Source: Girardinichthys multiradiatus (taxonomy: Eukaryota > Chordata > Actinopteri > Cyprinodontiformes > Goodeidae). From it: a DNA stretch of 64,000 bases. The DNA is taken from positions 6,358,119-6,422,118 of the forward strand of contig NC_061816.1 of assembly GCF_021462225.1 (NCBI RefSeq), written 5' to 3'. Below the pieces are notes generated by a model. It had not been told where the DNA came from and searched no databases. It saw only the letters and a program-made list of their open reading frames with translations. Below are positions 35,020 to 47,700 of this stretch, piece after piece (the stretch's first letter is position 1; the number at the start of each line of letters is the position of its first letter). Made by a program: the position numbers and the translations under genes.

Positions 35020-36215
35020 TTTGCCACTTGTGTAGACATATAGTGCCAGACTCAAACACCACAAACTTGCATAAGCGTTTATGCGTTCACCATTCGGCTG
35101 AGACAATGCTTTCACTAGGTGCTGCGGCTCCATCAACAAGATCTGGAAAAGCTTTTCACCGGTAGAAAATTCAAAGTGCTTTTACCTAAACAGTTAAAAA
35201 GGAAAAGGACAGCCCCAGATGTGGACACTGCACCTTTGCTGTATCTTATATCCCTCAAAGGAAATTATGTCGTTTACACCATGGAAAAGGAGTCATTTGC
35301 TGAGTTGCTGAAAACGTTCGACAAGAATTAACATTTTTCAAAAATAGCAATGCCAGATTTGTACATCAAAGTCTGCATGGATATTAGCAAGGAGCTACAT
35401 GCAGCTAACTTTTTTGAGCTGACAACAGACATGGTCATCTTCTAAGATGGTGCCTAACATCAGTGTCAAGGCTCACTTTGTCAATGAAAACTGGGAGTTT
35501 ACCCCAAAATGTCTTGAAACCATGTATGCTCCCAATGACCACACAGCTTTGGTGCTTGCTGAGAAGCTTCAAGAGTGCACCTTGGAGTGGGGGATCCTGG
35601 AGGAGAAATTAAGTTGCGTCACACCAGACAATGCAGCCAATATTGTAAGCGCTATTAGCACTCTTGACTGGCCGAGGCAGCATTCAATGATCACAGTAAT
35701 GTCGTAAATAATTTGAAGCACTGCTTTCATGCACCAGCATAGTCATCAGAAATAAGTTACAAAGTTAATCTATTGTTTTTGTGTTTGCTTAAAGGACTGT
35801 CCAACCCATTGGGGAATCTAACAAAAAAATGGTGCAGCACCTTCTTGTACAGGCCCCAGCCATTAAAAGGGCTTTTGCTGTGGACAAGAGTCGATGTTCT
35901 GTTCCCAAATTGACTTGGCAGGACATCAGTATCTTGGAGGCCATGAACGCAGCACTTAGGCCCTGTTGCTGATTTTGCTGACATTTTATCCGTGGAAAAT
36001 TGTGTGACTGTTTCTTCCTACAGCTTTATCCAAAGTAGACTTAGGCTGAGAGGATGGAATTTTGGAAAAGTTCCAGTAACTCGACAATGTATGTTTAAGT
36101 GAAAGATAAGGAAGGAGAAGAAACTCTACAGCCACCAAAGAAGAAGCCTCATTCTTTGGACAGTCTTTTGAGGGGGCGGAGGCCACCAACATGCCGCATA
36201 CTGAAGGAGAGGGCG
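35020..36215 (+). pseudogene. Broken hAT-superfamily transposase (ZBED-like)
   Basis: Pieces of one protein appear in order in different plus-strand frames. A BED-type zinc finger lies at 35020-35095 (CHLCRHIVPDS then TTNLHKRLCVHH, a CxxC...HxxxxH layout). A YTMEKESFAELLKTFD segment is at about 35270-35325. After a stop at 35329 come IAMPDLYIKVCMDISKELHA and FFELTTDM at 35347-35430, the start of the hAT RNase-H-like catalytic region, with its Asp in TTD. After a frameshift, 35447-35695 gives VKAHFVNENWEF, HTALVLAEKL and VTPDNAANI, covering the second catalytic Asp region. Near 35963-36020 GPVADFADILSVENC matches the downstream helical part. The C-terminal dimerisation domain is not clear. Several stops and frameshifts make it dead. 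Similarity to ZBED1/ZBED4-like proteins is from memory. It abuts the 45-bp minisatellite. No terminal repeats or 8-bp duplication were found. Confidence 0.8.
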
Positions 36216-36219
36216 CATA

Positions 36220-37730
36220 TGTGTTTTCAGGGAATATTGTTAACCGCTGCTAAAACTCCATAAGGTAAACATGGTTGTTTTATTATCAAAGAGTTTATAA
36301 GCTTTATAAATCATCATCATTACAGATAAAGCAATGATGATGATGAATCCGGGTAGGCGCTGCTGTGGGTGAGGACAAGGACTAGGGAAGCCTGGGCTTT
36401 CAGTCTCCGGGTCACCACAGAACGGGCTCTAGATATCTGCTTCAGACCGCTGGAAGTTCCTGGAGAGGTTGCAGAGGGCAATAAGAGTACAAAGTACTAT
36501 AAGAAGCTCAGAGAGACAAGACAATTGAAGTGCAAGAGAACCAAGAGTGGAAACTAAAATTAGGAGATCAAGGAAGGAGAAAAAGGAAGTGTTAGTAGGA
36601 CAATTAGGTGGGAATAAGGAAACAGAAAAGGGGGAAAATGACAAAGAAAGCAAGTCAAAACTGTGAATTGAACTAAGAAATTTGAGGATGGGTTAAAATG
36701 ATCCAAAAAACAAACCAAAAAAAAAACAACAACAATGAGACAATAACGAGAAGAAAAAGGTGAAGATAAAGAAAAGTTGCACAGATAAACAAATGAAGAT
36801 GAAGTGAAGGAAGGTAAAAATGTGATACAAAGGGGAAGAGGAGGACAAAAAGGGAGGGGAGGAAAAGTGATGGAGGAATAATAAGTGGAGGGAGAAGGTG
36901 AAGAGGCAGGAGAGGAGGAGGAAGGCGAGGGGGGATCCCGGCGGAGCGCCCGAGATCAAACACAGACTCTAAGTCAAACTCCACTGAGAGATCTTAAACC
37001 TCCTTTGTAATTGGAATTTTAAAAGTTAATACAAAGACGCTCCTTCAGTAAGATGTCTTCAGCAGATAGAAGAAGAAAAAAAACAAGAATGACTTTCTTT
37101 TTGTCCCTCCAGTGATGTTTAAAGCAATCGCTTTCCTTTAAGCAGGAAAATTAAAGGACACTTTCTACAGCCGAGAACTGAAGACAGAGTCAGGAAAGCT
37201 GAAGACAGACGGGATGTTTGGAGTTTACAAGCGACAGAAGTTGGTTTCACTCTGGTACATAAACTTAGTGGCTTAAATAAAGCAAATATGAGCGGTAATC
37301 ATCAGTATGGAAGGCGAGAGCTGCCAAAAACACACAATGAAGAGGAAGAAAAAAGAATTCACAATTCATGAGTTTCTCGGTAAAACATTTAGGCCCTTCA
37401 GCCTATAGAAAGCCAATAACATCTTATCTATAATTACCTGACAATATTTTCTCTGTTTCTATTTTACAGGCAAACAAGGATTAATTGAAACGTGCATCTT
37501 TGCAAGCTTGTTGCAAATAAATGATAAAAGGTCCAAATGTTCACAGTTACTACCAACCTTTGGCTCCAAAATAAAAGTCAAAAATTAAAAAATTACATTC
37601 AAAAGCTGTTGTCCATGGACCTTAGTCACATGAGGTATTTTATTCTGTATTTGAGGTTACAGACTACATAGATTCATGCAAATCATTCAATTTATGGTGC
37701 TGCAGGTTATAGAATGTCTTAACTTCTTGT
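36220..37730. other. Non-coding DNA with a purine-rich tract
   Basis: No gene. A short hairpin-forming palindrome (ATCATCATCATT / AATGATGATGAT) lies at about 36312-36347. The purine tract at 36540-36940 is listed separately. The stretch 37100-37350 is repeat-free and could be conserved non-coding DNA. Confidence 0.4.
36540..36940 (+). repeat. Purine-rich (polypurine/polypyrimidine) tract
   Basis: About 400 bp in which the plus strand is strongly enriched in A and G, with runs such as GAAGGAGAAAAAGGAAG (36573) and GAGGCAGGAGAGGAGGAGGA (36901). The complementary open frames (36673-36984, minus) are Leu/Phe/Pro/Ser-rich low-complexity text and not genes. Confidence 0.8.
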
Positions 37731-37734
37731 CAGT

Positions 37735-38040
37735 GATCATGATTGGATGCAGCTGGTGATTTGGAGCATAAAATTGATTTATTTGACCAGACTTCTTGAA
37801 CTGACCAATACTTAGAGCAATGGGAACATCCAAGGAACTCAGTGAATATCCCTTTTGGACTCATTCCATCATTTCAAACATCGGTGTCCAGGTACAGCTT
37901 ATTCAGATGCTTCCAACCTTTCCCAAGGTCTACAGAAAGACCCAACAACTACTGGAAATAAATGTGTTTAGACAAGTCAAGGTGATTGTGTCAAACCCAT
38001 GAACACAAACGGTCAAGCAAAGTAGTGGCAGTATTAAAAC
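37735..38040 (+). mobile_element. Decayed Tc1-like transposon fragment
   Basis: At 37820 the text encodes MGTSKELSE, the N-terminus of a fish Tc1-like transposase. It is preceded by the family leader (AAAATTGATTTATTTGACCA near 37771). ISNIGVQV at about 37870 is the end of the first helix-turn-helix, joined after deletions. Near 38010-38036 ACGGTCAAGC with AGTGGCAGTATT keeps the TVKHGGGSI block. The catalytic residues are lost. Confidence 0.65.
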
Positions 38041-38289
38041 GTGCGTGAATTTCTGTGAAATTTCACTGAAAATTAAAAGATTTTGTTTCTCTAAATGTTT
38101 GTTCCAGAATGTGGGAGTCAAACTCTACACCTCATAAAACCCCTGCAATGAGTCAATGAGTCAGGATTTACAATCATTTCACCTTCAAAGCCCCAAAACC
38201 AGTAGAAGCCTGATGCCTCTGGTTAGTTTATGGAAACTATGTATTCATAAGATAAACGTCATGCTGTTTGCTAACAAAAGGTTTCAAAA

Positions 38290-38562
38290 ACCTAACTCTA
38301 TGCGTTACATTAACGCTCAGCTTGGACTCCTGCTTTACTTGCACAATGATCACCTGCACTGTTGTATTGCTCTTGCATCTTATACTGCTCTACATTTACT
38401 CTCACTCACTTAAAACTGTGCACATATATTTATATTATATTGTAGATATGTTTATACTGTTTAATTTGTACTGTATTGCACCGACTACGCCAAAACAAAT
38501 TCCTTGTATGTCCAAAAACGTACTTGGCAATAAAGCTTTTCTGATTCTGATTCTGATTCTGA
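38290..38562 (+). mobile_element. Non-LTR retrotransposon 3' end with (TTCTGA)n tail
   Basis: The text TGCACAATGATC...TTGTACTGTATTGCACCGAC, then AAACAAATTCCTTGTATGTC and TACTTGGCAATAAAGCTTTT, ends in four TTCTGA-type units at 38539-38562. This is the layout of a fish LINE 3' untranslated region with a simple-repeat tail instead of poly(A). I cannot name the clade with confidence. Confidence 0.7.
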
Positions 38563-38989
38563 AAACACAATGACAGGTACACGAACAGAGTCCACTGAAA
38601 CAAATACGTTGACATGGGAATTAATAAGAAACTTTCATTTAAGTCACATATTAAACATGTTTAGGTGATTTTCTTATGTGGGAATTCAATCCGAAATTAC
38701 TGTTTTAATTATTTGTATTGTTATTTTTCAAAAAGGTCTCTTGCAAATTAGATATTGGATCTCAAAAAGACAACTTAGATAAATAAAATGTTAAATAAAT
38801 ATATTCAAAAGATGCTCAATTTATTTTACTTTAGATTTTATTACCTCAAAATGTAACATTTTTATTGTTTGTCTTTTCTTACTTTATTTTCCAAAACAAT
38901 AATCTAAACAGATTTTCAGTGTGACACAACTCTATTTCAGAATAATGACCTCAAACTTTTATTTCTATTGTTTTAAGAAGTCTTTTGAA

Positions 38990-39080
38990 GATCTCTTCTT
39001 AAAGTCTGATTCTTTATGGTGTACCTCAGGGCTCTGTTTCAGGGCTCCTGGTATTCTGGTCTTAAACTTCCCTCTTCCAC
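38990..39080 (+). mobile_element. L2-type LINE reverse transcriptase scrap
   Basis: The plus strand encodes YGVPQGSVSGLLVF at about 39017-39058, the conserved GVPQGS motif of L2-type reverse transcriptase. A weak upstream context (about 38960) may belong. No further motif is readable. Confidence 0.6.
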
Positions 39081-39084
39081 AGAT

Positions 39085-40505
39085 GTTTATTGCTTTAACA
39101 TTTTCTTTTGACTCTGATATATTACTTGAAGAAGCTATAAAATGTCACTTATGTAATTTTTTTCCAATACAAATTACCTTTATTGATACTTTAACTTGAT
39201 AAAAAAAAGCTTATTTTTATTGCTCATTTAGTCTTTTTAGACATATTTGACCAAAACCCTTTAATAAGAATTTAAATCTATGTAAAGTTGAAGGTTAAGT
39301 TACAACATTGTTTTGAAAATGTTAATCCATTCAGAAAAGTTAAATTTTATTTTGTTTTCTTCCTTTTCCTGGCTCCACAGACTGTTTGTTGAGTAAAACA
39401 TGAATATTTATTGTTCACAAAAAAATATTTAGTTGTTATATTTGTACTTTTCACATGACCATCTGCGACATCTGCATTATGGGCCAAGAACAAAGGAAAT
39501 TTAGCTACTAAATAATGTCACTAGTCAAAGTGCAAGTAGAGACTGAACCTCCGCAGAATATAAACGCTTCTGTTTGGAAACATTTTGTTCATGATTTTTG
39601 GAGGACAGCGGGATGGTGTGCAGCAGTGAGAGCTGCAGAGTTTTTATTTTTCTCGGCGGAGGAACAGATGGGAGAACCTCGCCAGGGGAGGATGAATTCC
39701 GGTCAAAAAGAAGGTGACAGCAGAGCGTGACCGCCAACATGTCCGCCACATACTTCTCCTCACCAGCTCCCCTTGTTTCAGCGCCGCTCCCCTTTTATCC
39801 ACTTTCTGCCCGACCGTTTGAGCAGTCTGGTGTTTACCAGCGTCTAAATTCATCCACCATTTTCAGCTTCAGGATTTGGAAGAAGAAACAAACTTTTGAG
39901 TATATTTGACTGGAATTCTTGGCTTAGTGTATTTCCTATATTTGTTGGGCCTTTTATGAGTGCTTGCAGTTCACCGGATGATTTTTTTCCCTCGATAATT
40001 TTTTTTTCTTCATTCCTGATGAAGTTGGCCACTTCCCAAATGTCTGCAAGGCATCTTTTCCTTTTTTTATTTAGCCAGTTCTTTTGGCAGAAAATGTGCA
40101 AAATCAGCCGTAAACTCTCGACGATTGAGACCCGAGAAGTGACTTCTTCACCCACAGAAAGGCACAAAAGATGAGAATTTAAAAAATTTTAGAGCTGGAG
40201 ATTGGGCTGTGATTAATGGCTTTATGCTGCCTTTCTAAAAGGAACGGCAGGTAAACAGAGTGATAGATTAGATCGTCTGTCTGGAAGAGAAGAAAAGACA
40301 AATTGTCTGCCTGTTAAGTGGGTGTTGCATGAAACAAAGCGCCGACTCGGGACGTGTTTGAAGGCTTTTCATGTCCTGGCGACAGGTGAAGTCTTCATAA
40401 CAAGCCTGCGTCAATCACTTTGTGATGCCTCTTGTTGAGTTATTCAGTCTCGCATCTTTTTGTTTCTTCAAGAACAGAAGGTGAAAATATTTGTGGAGAG
40501 AACAA
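39085..40505. other. Non-coding DNA, no gene seen
   Basis: AT-rich on the left. The GC-richer part at 39590-39850 has overlapping open frames on both strands without recognisable domains. No repeat was identified. Confidence 0.45.
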
Positions 40506-40509
40506 CAAT

Positions 40510-40660
40510 CTGCAGGTGCATCCCAGTAGGTTAGAATAACATGAAAAGAGTTCATTATTTCAGTAATTCTGTTTAAAACTTAAAGCAGACTCATTACAGG
40601 AGTTTCTTTATGTTAATTGGGATGATTATGGATCGCAGCAAATGAAAACCCAAAATACAG
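40510..40660. mobile_element. Solo end of a decayed Tc1-like element
   Basis: CAGGTGCATCCCAGTAGGTT followed by AGTTCATTATTTCAGTAATT, and later TGGGATGATTATGGATCGCA with AATGAAAACCCAAAATAC, follows the long-arm pattern of fish Tc1-like elements related to the one at 54108 (which has AGTTCATTATTTTCC and GATGATTTTGGCATACAG). No opposite end or coding part was found nearby. Confidence 0.6.
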
Positions 40661-40664
40661 TTTT

Positions 40665-43600
40665 GCCAAAGAGCATGATTCACTTCCTGCCATTCGACAG
40701 CATCAGGTCTCATTGGCTGGTTTTCCAACTTGCCCCACCTCTAACACAACTGAAACTAGATCTGATTGGCTGTGATCTCCCTCTAATGTTTTGTCTGATC
40801 ACAGTTATAGTATTCGTTGTTCGAATTAAGCTTCAGTTTACATTCGGAAAACACCTTAAACTATAATGTTGCTGTCGGCCTCATTTGAGGGACGGTTCAG
40901 GTCAAACATGGAGGATCAAAAGCTGGGTCAGAACCTCAGCCGTCTCCCAGCATCTACCCGTCATACAACACGCCTGCTTTCAGTCGCTGCGTGTCCTACA
41001 GTCTGACACAAGAGGACACAAAAGCCTCCCAGGGCTGCGTTTCACATGTGAATACCCAGCATGCATTAGGTGGCTGTGGGTAGGTGAGCCTGGGGCTAAA
41101 TCATTGCTCCACGCTCGACTGTGTAGGAGGACCGTTTTTACCCGGCGCCCAGGGGCCCAGATAACCTCCGCTCAGGCAGAGCAGAACCAGAAACCCTGTC
41201 CAACACAGACGAACGCATGGCTGTTTGTGCAGACAGAAAAACATGAAAATGAATTATTTTAGTCATAAGATACAAAGAGCTGTATGTTGACAATCTGTTG
41301 GGAGACGGCTTTGTGCATATTTAATCCTCAGATAATGATTTATTCACACATAGTTTCTGTAGCTTTATTGATTGTGTTTTAGCTGTAATTTTCATTAATA
41401 TTTTACAATTTTCTCTTCTGTGAAAGAAAAACTCGACCTGTAAGGATTTGAGATTTGATCTTCAAACTTAAATGATGAATAATTATTATTTGTTGTGAAA
41501 TAACTTAATGCCATGACTGGTTAGCAATCCTTTATTTTTATTTTTGTAAAACTTTGGTTGTGTCGATGCAAATGGCATAAAAACTGACCAGGTTGTGTAT
41601 TTTATTTCTCCCTTCTTTTGCTTTTCAGACTAAAACGGTTCAATCTGTGTCCCTTCTGCAGTTTTTTCTCCCGGTGAAAACTGATTTGTAACTGCAGTAA
41701 AATTGAAATTGTATTTTTGTTTATTTTTTACATCCAATGCGGTAAAGCCACCAGTTTGCATACCGAAAGGGGGAAGAAAAAAACTTTTTACTGACTTTCT
41801 TTGAAAAAGAAATAGACCTTGCTGCGTATTTATGTTCTCAGAAAAACACCCCCAAAATTAGTGGGCATTTTTTTTTTTTTTTTTTTCAAAAACAGCAAAG
41901 AGAACAAGTTTGTCTTTTTCAAATAAAAATAAAACAATCTTTCCAAAAAAATAAAATAAAATGTTTCTGTCTAGAGTGATTTATTTACAAACGATCAAAG
42001 ATCAGACCACTTTTCAAAATGAATATATGACAAGTGAAAATAAAATTATGTTTTTATAAATAAATGCATATCTAACAAGACTTTAATCAGTAAAAGTTAA
42101 TTTAAAGGAACTAAAATTTAGAAAATCCATGAATATTTCTCATTTAGGGTCAGGACTAAAGTTTATGTCATTCTTCATACATAAAGGTTCTGTTGCAATC
42201 TTTAATGAAGGGATTCTTCCCCTCAGGAACCTTAAGGGCAAAACTTCAGTCATGATCTGATTTACAGAGGAAGGAAACACATCTTAAAAATTGTGATGAC
42301 TGTGCAGACGATGGTTTTAAGCTGCATCCAAGGGAGAAAAACGACACATGCAGACAGATTTAGGTTGCTGGGATGATAGTGATGCGTTGTTAAAATAAGG
42401 GGACTGCACCATCTTGCTTTGCACAAACACACATGTCTGAATACACACCCGTGAACCCCCCCAGCCTCCCGAGCTTTAACCAGACGAACTGAACATGGAG
42501 ACTCCGATCCAAGAAAGCAGATGCTGCTACGCGTCAACACATGCAGGGATGGATATCAGTTTTTAGCATCATGTTCGTCACATGGGCTCCTTCTCCGTCA
42601 CATGCTGCACACACACACACGGTTCGAAGAATAAAAAAATAACATGCATGCATGTGAGTGGCTGGAGGAGGAGTTAACATCATTATGAGGGGGAAAATCT
42701 ATTTTTCCAGAAGCTTTTTAGGCCAAAAAGTCCAGGAAGTAAACGCGCCACGCACACTTCCTTGTAATACTCCAGCGCGCTGGAATAAAATGGCTTTAAA
42801 TCCACATTATACTCTCAAACACTCTTTCCAGAACACATCAAATTGTTCTGGAAATCAAGCGAAAGAAATGCGTCCTACCAGGATGAAAGGTGTTGGAGGA
42901 GGAAAATCCCAGATACTGGATGTCGCTGTTTGGGTCCTAGCCTGAAATAACAGGATTGGATTATAAGACAGTTTAAACAGTTAAATACTTAATTACTAAT
43001 AATATAGTAGTTAATGTATATTTTTGCTTAAACAAACCTTTTTCATTCACCTAGTAAAAATGAAAACAGATAAATGTTTAATTTTTTTGACAGTATGGAA
43101 AATTGTTCCCTCCTGGAATCAAAAGCTGGAAAAAATTCCAGCTGCTATTGGAGAATTTAGAGTCTGTTAGGATAAAGTAGATTTAATTACTGCATCACAG
43201 ATACTGAATGGAGACGGTGATCTGAGGTCATGTAGATCCCAGGATAAGGTGGAATATAATGAATCTGTGGATAAATTCACTTTTGTTTGTTTCTTTGTTC
43301 TGGTCTCACATCACTGCTTTTACATTTTATACTTTATGTTTTATTTTTCCCACAGGGCGGCTAAATGGAGCCAGCAGAGAGAACAGCCTCAAGCTAGAAT
43401 ACTTCCTTAAATTGCAGTGGTTTGTCCGCGCAATGAAGCAAGGCCATGAACGGATCCTTGGAGATATCCCACACCAACGTTGGCTATACCTAAACAGCAA
43501 CTACGAGCGTCAATCTGTCTCCTGCATCCTCACTAGGAGACACACGCTTCAGCTCGGGGCGTTTTTGGCGCAGGACCGCCACGCTGCCACACTGAGAAGG

Positions 43601-44275
43601 CAGGTGTTAATTACCGAGCCAAGAGGGAGCTAAAAAGGTGGACGCTCAGAGACGGAGAGATTTGACACCCTCCCCACGCAGACGTCGCCACCTCGCACAC
43701 CCGCAGCATCAGCCACAACAACGCACCTTTGTTTCCCAATTAGAGGCCCTCACAGCTCACGGCCCCACGGCGGGGACATTGTTGGCACAAGAGTCTCCGG
43801 GTAAACTGGAAAGACATTTATACGTGAAAAACTTTGATTTCAGAGCCCTAGAAGTTCAGATAAGGACTTCATAAACAGCATACCACCTTAACTAAACTAA
43901 GACAACCAAGGTTTGTACCTGGAATTACCAAATTTAAATAACCTGAGCCTCTCGGAAGCTACAGATACGCCTAGATTTGTAGCTGGGCCTCTCAGCCCAT
44001 TCAGAAGATATAGATCAGTAATCTACCCTAAGAACTTTATTTTTCTGTGTAGGAACAACTTTTTATCAATTATGGAGATTAACACTCAAAAGATGCTCAA
44101 TTTATTCATTATTTAAACACTTTTACCTTGAGTAACATCCCATGAGGCTTTTTATAACTGCTTTTAAAATCTAAAGTCATAAAAAAGATGTTTTTATAGA
44201 ACTTGAGCAATTATTTTGTCACAAACAAATTCTGTGAAAAAGTCCATTCTTTTAACTTAAGACTGGAAATTTAGC
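40665..44275. other. Unique non-coding DNA
   Basis: No secure gene. Two longer open frames were considered: 40885-41262 (no domain) and 43259-43633 (a splice-acceptor-like tract before 43356; see findings). A T19 run lies at 41869-41887, a short CA run near 42609-42621 and an A-rich stretch at 41920-41960. Confidence 0.4.
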
Positions 44276-44279
44276 CGTT

Positions 44280-44795
44280 TTAGAGCTTTTAGACCTCTCT
44301 GCAGCCTTTAATACACGGGATCACAAGATTTTACTTGTGGGGTTCCTCAGGGTTCCATTTTAGGCTATTTGCTATTAATTCTGAATATGTTGCCCTTAAG
44401 AAACAACATCCTCTTTCATTGATTGGTGATGATTGCAGATAAAATCTTGCAACAGAAAATCCCTTGGGACTGCTATTGAATTGTATAGCTGATAGGAAAA
44501 CCTGGATGAAGTAGAAATTTAAGGACAATAAGAGTGAATGGAAAGGCGACCGGGCCTTTGCAGCAGCGGCACGAAAATGATGGACAAGTTTACGCATTCA
44601 TCTGATTAAAGAGACATTTAAATCAGTTAACGACTCATCTTTATATCCAATAGGCTATAAATGGATGAAATATTTGTAGATTTTATGCATTTTGCTGCTT
44701 GTCTTATTTTGTTTTAGCCTACCTGTGAAGCACTTCGGTCAACTTCAGCCCTTTTTAAAATGTGCTACATAAATAAACTTGACATTGACATTATT
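44280..44795 (+). mobile_element. L2-type LINE, internally deleted, with 3' tail
   Basis: At 44295-44335 the plus strand encodes LSAAFNTRDHKIL, matching the reverse transcriptase motif LSAAFDTIDHNILL. Directly after, GVPQGSILG is encoded at about 44339-44366, the two motifs having been brought together by a deletion. The end at 44720-44790 (GTGAAGCACTTCGGTCAACT, then TGCTACATAAATAAACTTGA) is the typical L2 3' tail. This is the most complete of the L2 fragments in the window. Confidence 0.8.
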
Positions 44796-44799
44796 TTAT

Positions 44800-47700
44800 G
44801 AAAATAAATCACACCGCAATCACACTTATTTTGGTTCCAATCCCTCTTTAGCCCAGTTAACACTTATGTCTGTAAAGATTATGATTATTGATTAATATTC
44901 ATCAAACATTGTAATTAAAAATGGTAATTCGGAAAAATAACTTCTTAGCCAAAGATCATTACTAACAAATAGAAATCAGAGATGTTCTCTGGTATTGTGA
45001 TTATGGGCTCAAAGCACTTAATTACAATTAGTAAATTATCATCAATAATTGATCATTTTTAACCAAAACCAAGCTAAATGTCGCCGTTTAATCAACCGCT
45101 TCACCGAAGGTGGGGGAACTATGACCTTATTTTGACAGATAAATCATTCTTGCACGTAATAAACACAAATGCTACTCTTTATTTATATGTGAACATTTAT
45201 TGAAACTATATATCCCTGATATAATTACTATTCTGGTCCAAAAACCTTCACTTAACTAACAAGCACTATTCTACACAAATGGGATAAAAATGACTACATA
45301 ACAATAATAAAATAAAATATATGCGCATTTGTGTCTATGAAGATCAGACCAGCAGTTTTATGGACAAAATGTGCAATTTGGATTAACTTGTCTCGATTTT
45401 CGGCGATCAGCTGGTAGACGGTGGGCTTTAGCCACTAGCAGCTGATTGCCCCAAATCTCAAAACAAAGGGTCATAAAACTCTGAGGTGGGAACTCAGTGG
45501 AAAAACTCCAGTAATAAAACTGGAACAAAGGAGTGGTCAGGCGAGGCCCAGACCGCAGTTTGCTTGGAATGGAAAAACCAAAGAGATCTAAAAGACCAGA
45601 TGTGTACCTGAAATACCTGTATTTAAATAGACATCTCATTCAAATAGCAACAGTTAATGGTTTTTTTAACACCGGAGCCTCGATCTGAAAGACATTTCTT
45701 TTTCCTCTGTCCTCCCAGTAGCTTCTCATGAGGACCTTTATTAACATTGAAGCTTGCTGGTAAATCTGGAAAAACAAAACAGAAATATACTTAAACTGGT
45801 TTCATTTAAGGTATTTAAAATATGTTTCAGCCCTTCAGTAGCTGCAAAGAAAAATCATATAAACAGTCTGGGAGCAAATCTGACTGGTTAAATTTCTACA
45901 AGTAGCATCCATTTAGGTGAACTTAGTCCTAACAGCTAGAGATATGAGGTCCGTAAGCAAAGATGCGTCAAAAATAGGCTACTTCTTCTTTTGGATTAAA
46001 AAGATAGATAATAAGTCACCATTCATTTAGAAAAACAATATTTGTGCAGTAATAAAGAAAATAAGGCTTCCTCTGTCTGCTTCCTAATGTTCAGTCATAA
46101 ACTGGTGTCTCTGAGTCATTAGATCTGCTGGTCTTCTGTTTTGTTGCTCCACAAAATGAAATGCTGTTCTTGAGGAAAAGGGCAGCAAATTTCTTTAGCA
46201 TAAAAACATTTTTTTTCCAAAGGAATACAGCCCCCTGCTAAATGCTGTTACTGTAGGATCTCTCAATTTCTGATAGCTAGACATTAACCATCATGTTTTG
46301 TCTTTATTCTTCTAAAATACTTAGGTTGTTCCGCCTGTGGTGGAAATGTCGAGTTGATTTTGTTTCTGTCTCTTTTACAGACTCCTGTTTGATGCCTCAG
46401 GCTCTTTGGCTGCTCAAAATCAAACATTATTTTACCTCAGAGAGCTTCTGAGTCGACCCGCTGCAGTTTGATCTGATTCATGTTCTGTCTGTGTGTTACT
46501 CAGGTAAATAAAACCCAGCTAACAGTTTCAACATAATTAATCACTGTGCACACAAAGCATATCCCTTTGTGCATCCAGTTTATTTTGCTGTCTTCCCAAC
46601 TCTTTCTGGGGGAGGTGGTGGAGGAGGAAGAGGAGGAGGTGCGGTCCCTCCTGGCAGCTGAAGCCGGTGAAGATCTGTGACAGATGGGGCCGAGTCACAA
46701 AACTCACAGCCCTCAGGCAAAATTCATCCCCCAAACTTTCCACAGGGTGCCCAGATTTACCTGATCAGAGAGATGTGGATGTGTGTGTGCGTGTGTGTGT
46801 TGGGCTTTAAAATTTGCAGAGGAAGCTAAAGCAGCCTGGCCGCCTGTCATGGCTGACACAGAGCCCATCTGCCTCAAACCTGTGGCGTCCTCAAACACAC
46901 ACCCCTCCCTGTACAGACACACACACCGTCCTCTAAAAGCAGACGTACCTCCCCTCAGATGAAAATGAAACACAGTCAGACCTTATGACGGCTACACATG
47001 TCGCCAGCTTCACATACCTTTAAACACACTGGGGTCTTCACTTTGAAATCCACACACAAGCACACACAGACAGAGATGAGCTATAAAAGACAGCTTATGC
47101 GTCCCATATGTGATGCCACATTGAATATCCGGTTTCTCTCCTCTTCTGCTCAGACCTCCATTTTGCTTGACGATGCCGAGGTACTGGGATTCGTGCTCCT
47201 TGTTGCTAAAACAGGAAAAACGTGTGGGGTAATCTTGCATTTCCTGCATCTGATTTCAATCTTTATATTTTAAGTACTTTAAAAATCTGATGATGATTCC
47301 CAAAGGTCTTATAAAGGTTTTCCTTTCATTTAAATGGAATGGGAAGACAGAATGTTGTAGGAAAGCAACAGTATGGCTTAGCCTTATTACACTTTGTGGC
47401 AGTAACAATTTCATTACTAGCTGAACCAGGCTGCCCTCGATTCATTTTGGACATGCAAAAACCAGTAATTGCAGTATGTCGCAGCAGTGACTTAATGATG
47501 ACGGTGCTTCATCACATGCAAAGCTATAAAGATGCTCTGTCCCTCACTTCAGCATTCAGGATGCTTGAAACTAAAGAGCAAACTTACAGTTCAACTAACT
47601 TCTTGATGAATTCAGCTAATAACTGACAACTTGAAGACACAGTGTTTAGATTTCATTCTTAAATGATTGTTCAGTTCTTAAATCTAACAAAAATTGAAAA

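Noticed and set aside
36673..36984. Leu/Phe-rich minus-strand frame that looks like membrane segments
   Set aside because: It is the translation of the pyrimidine side of a purine-rich tract.
40885..41262. 125-codon plus-strand frame
   Set aside because: No family resemblance, no codon pattern or splice signals that I can support.
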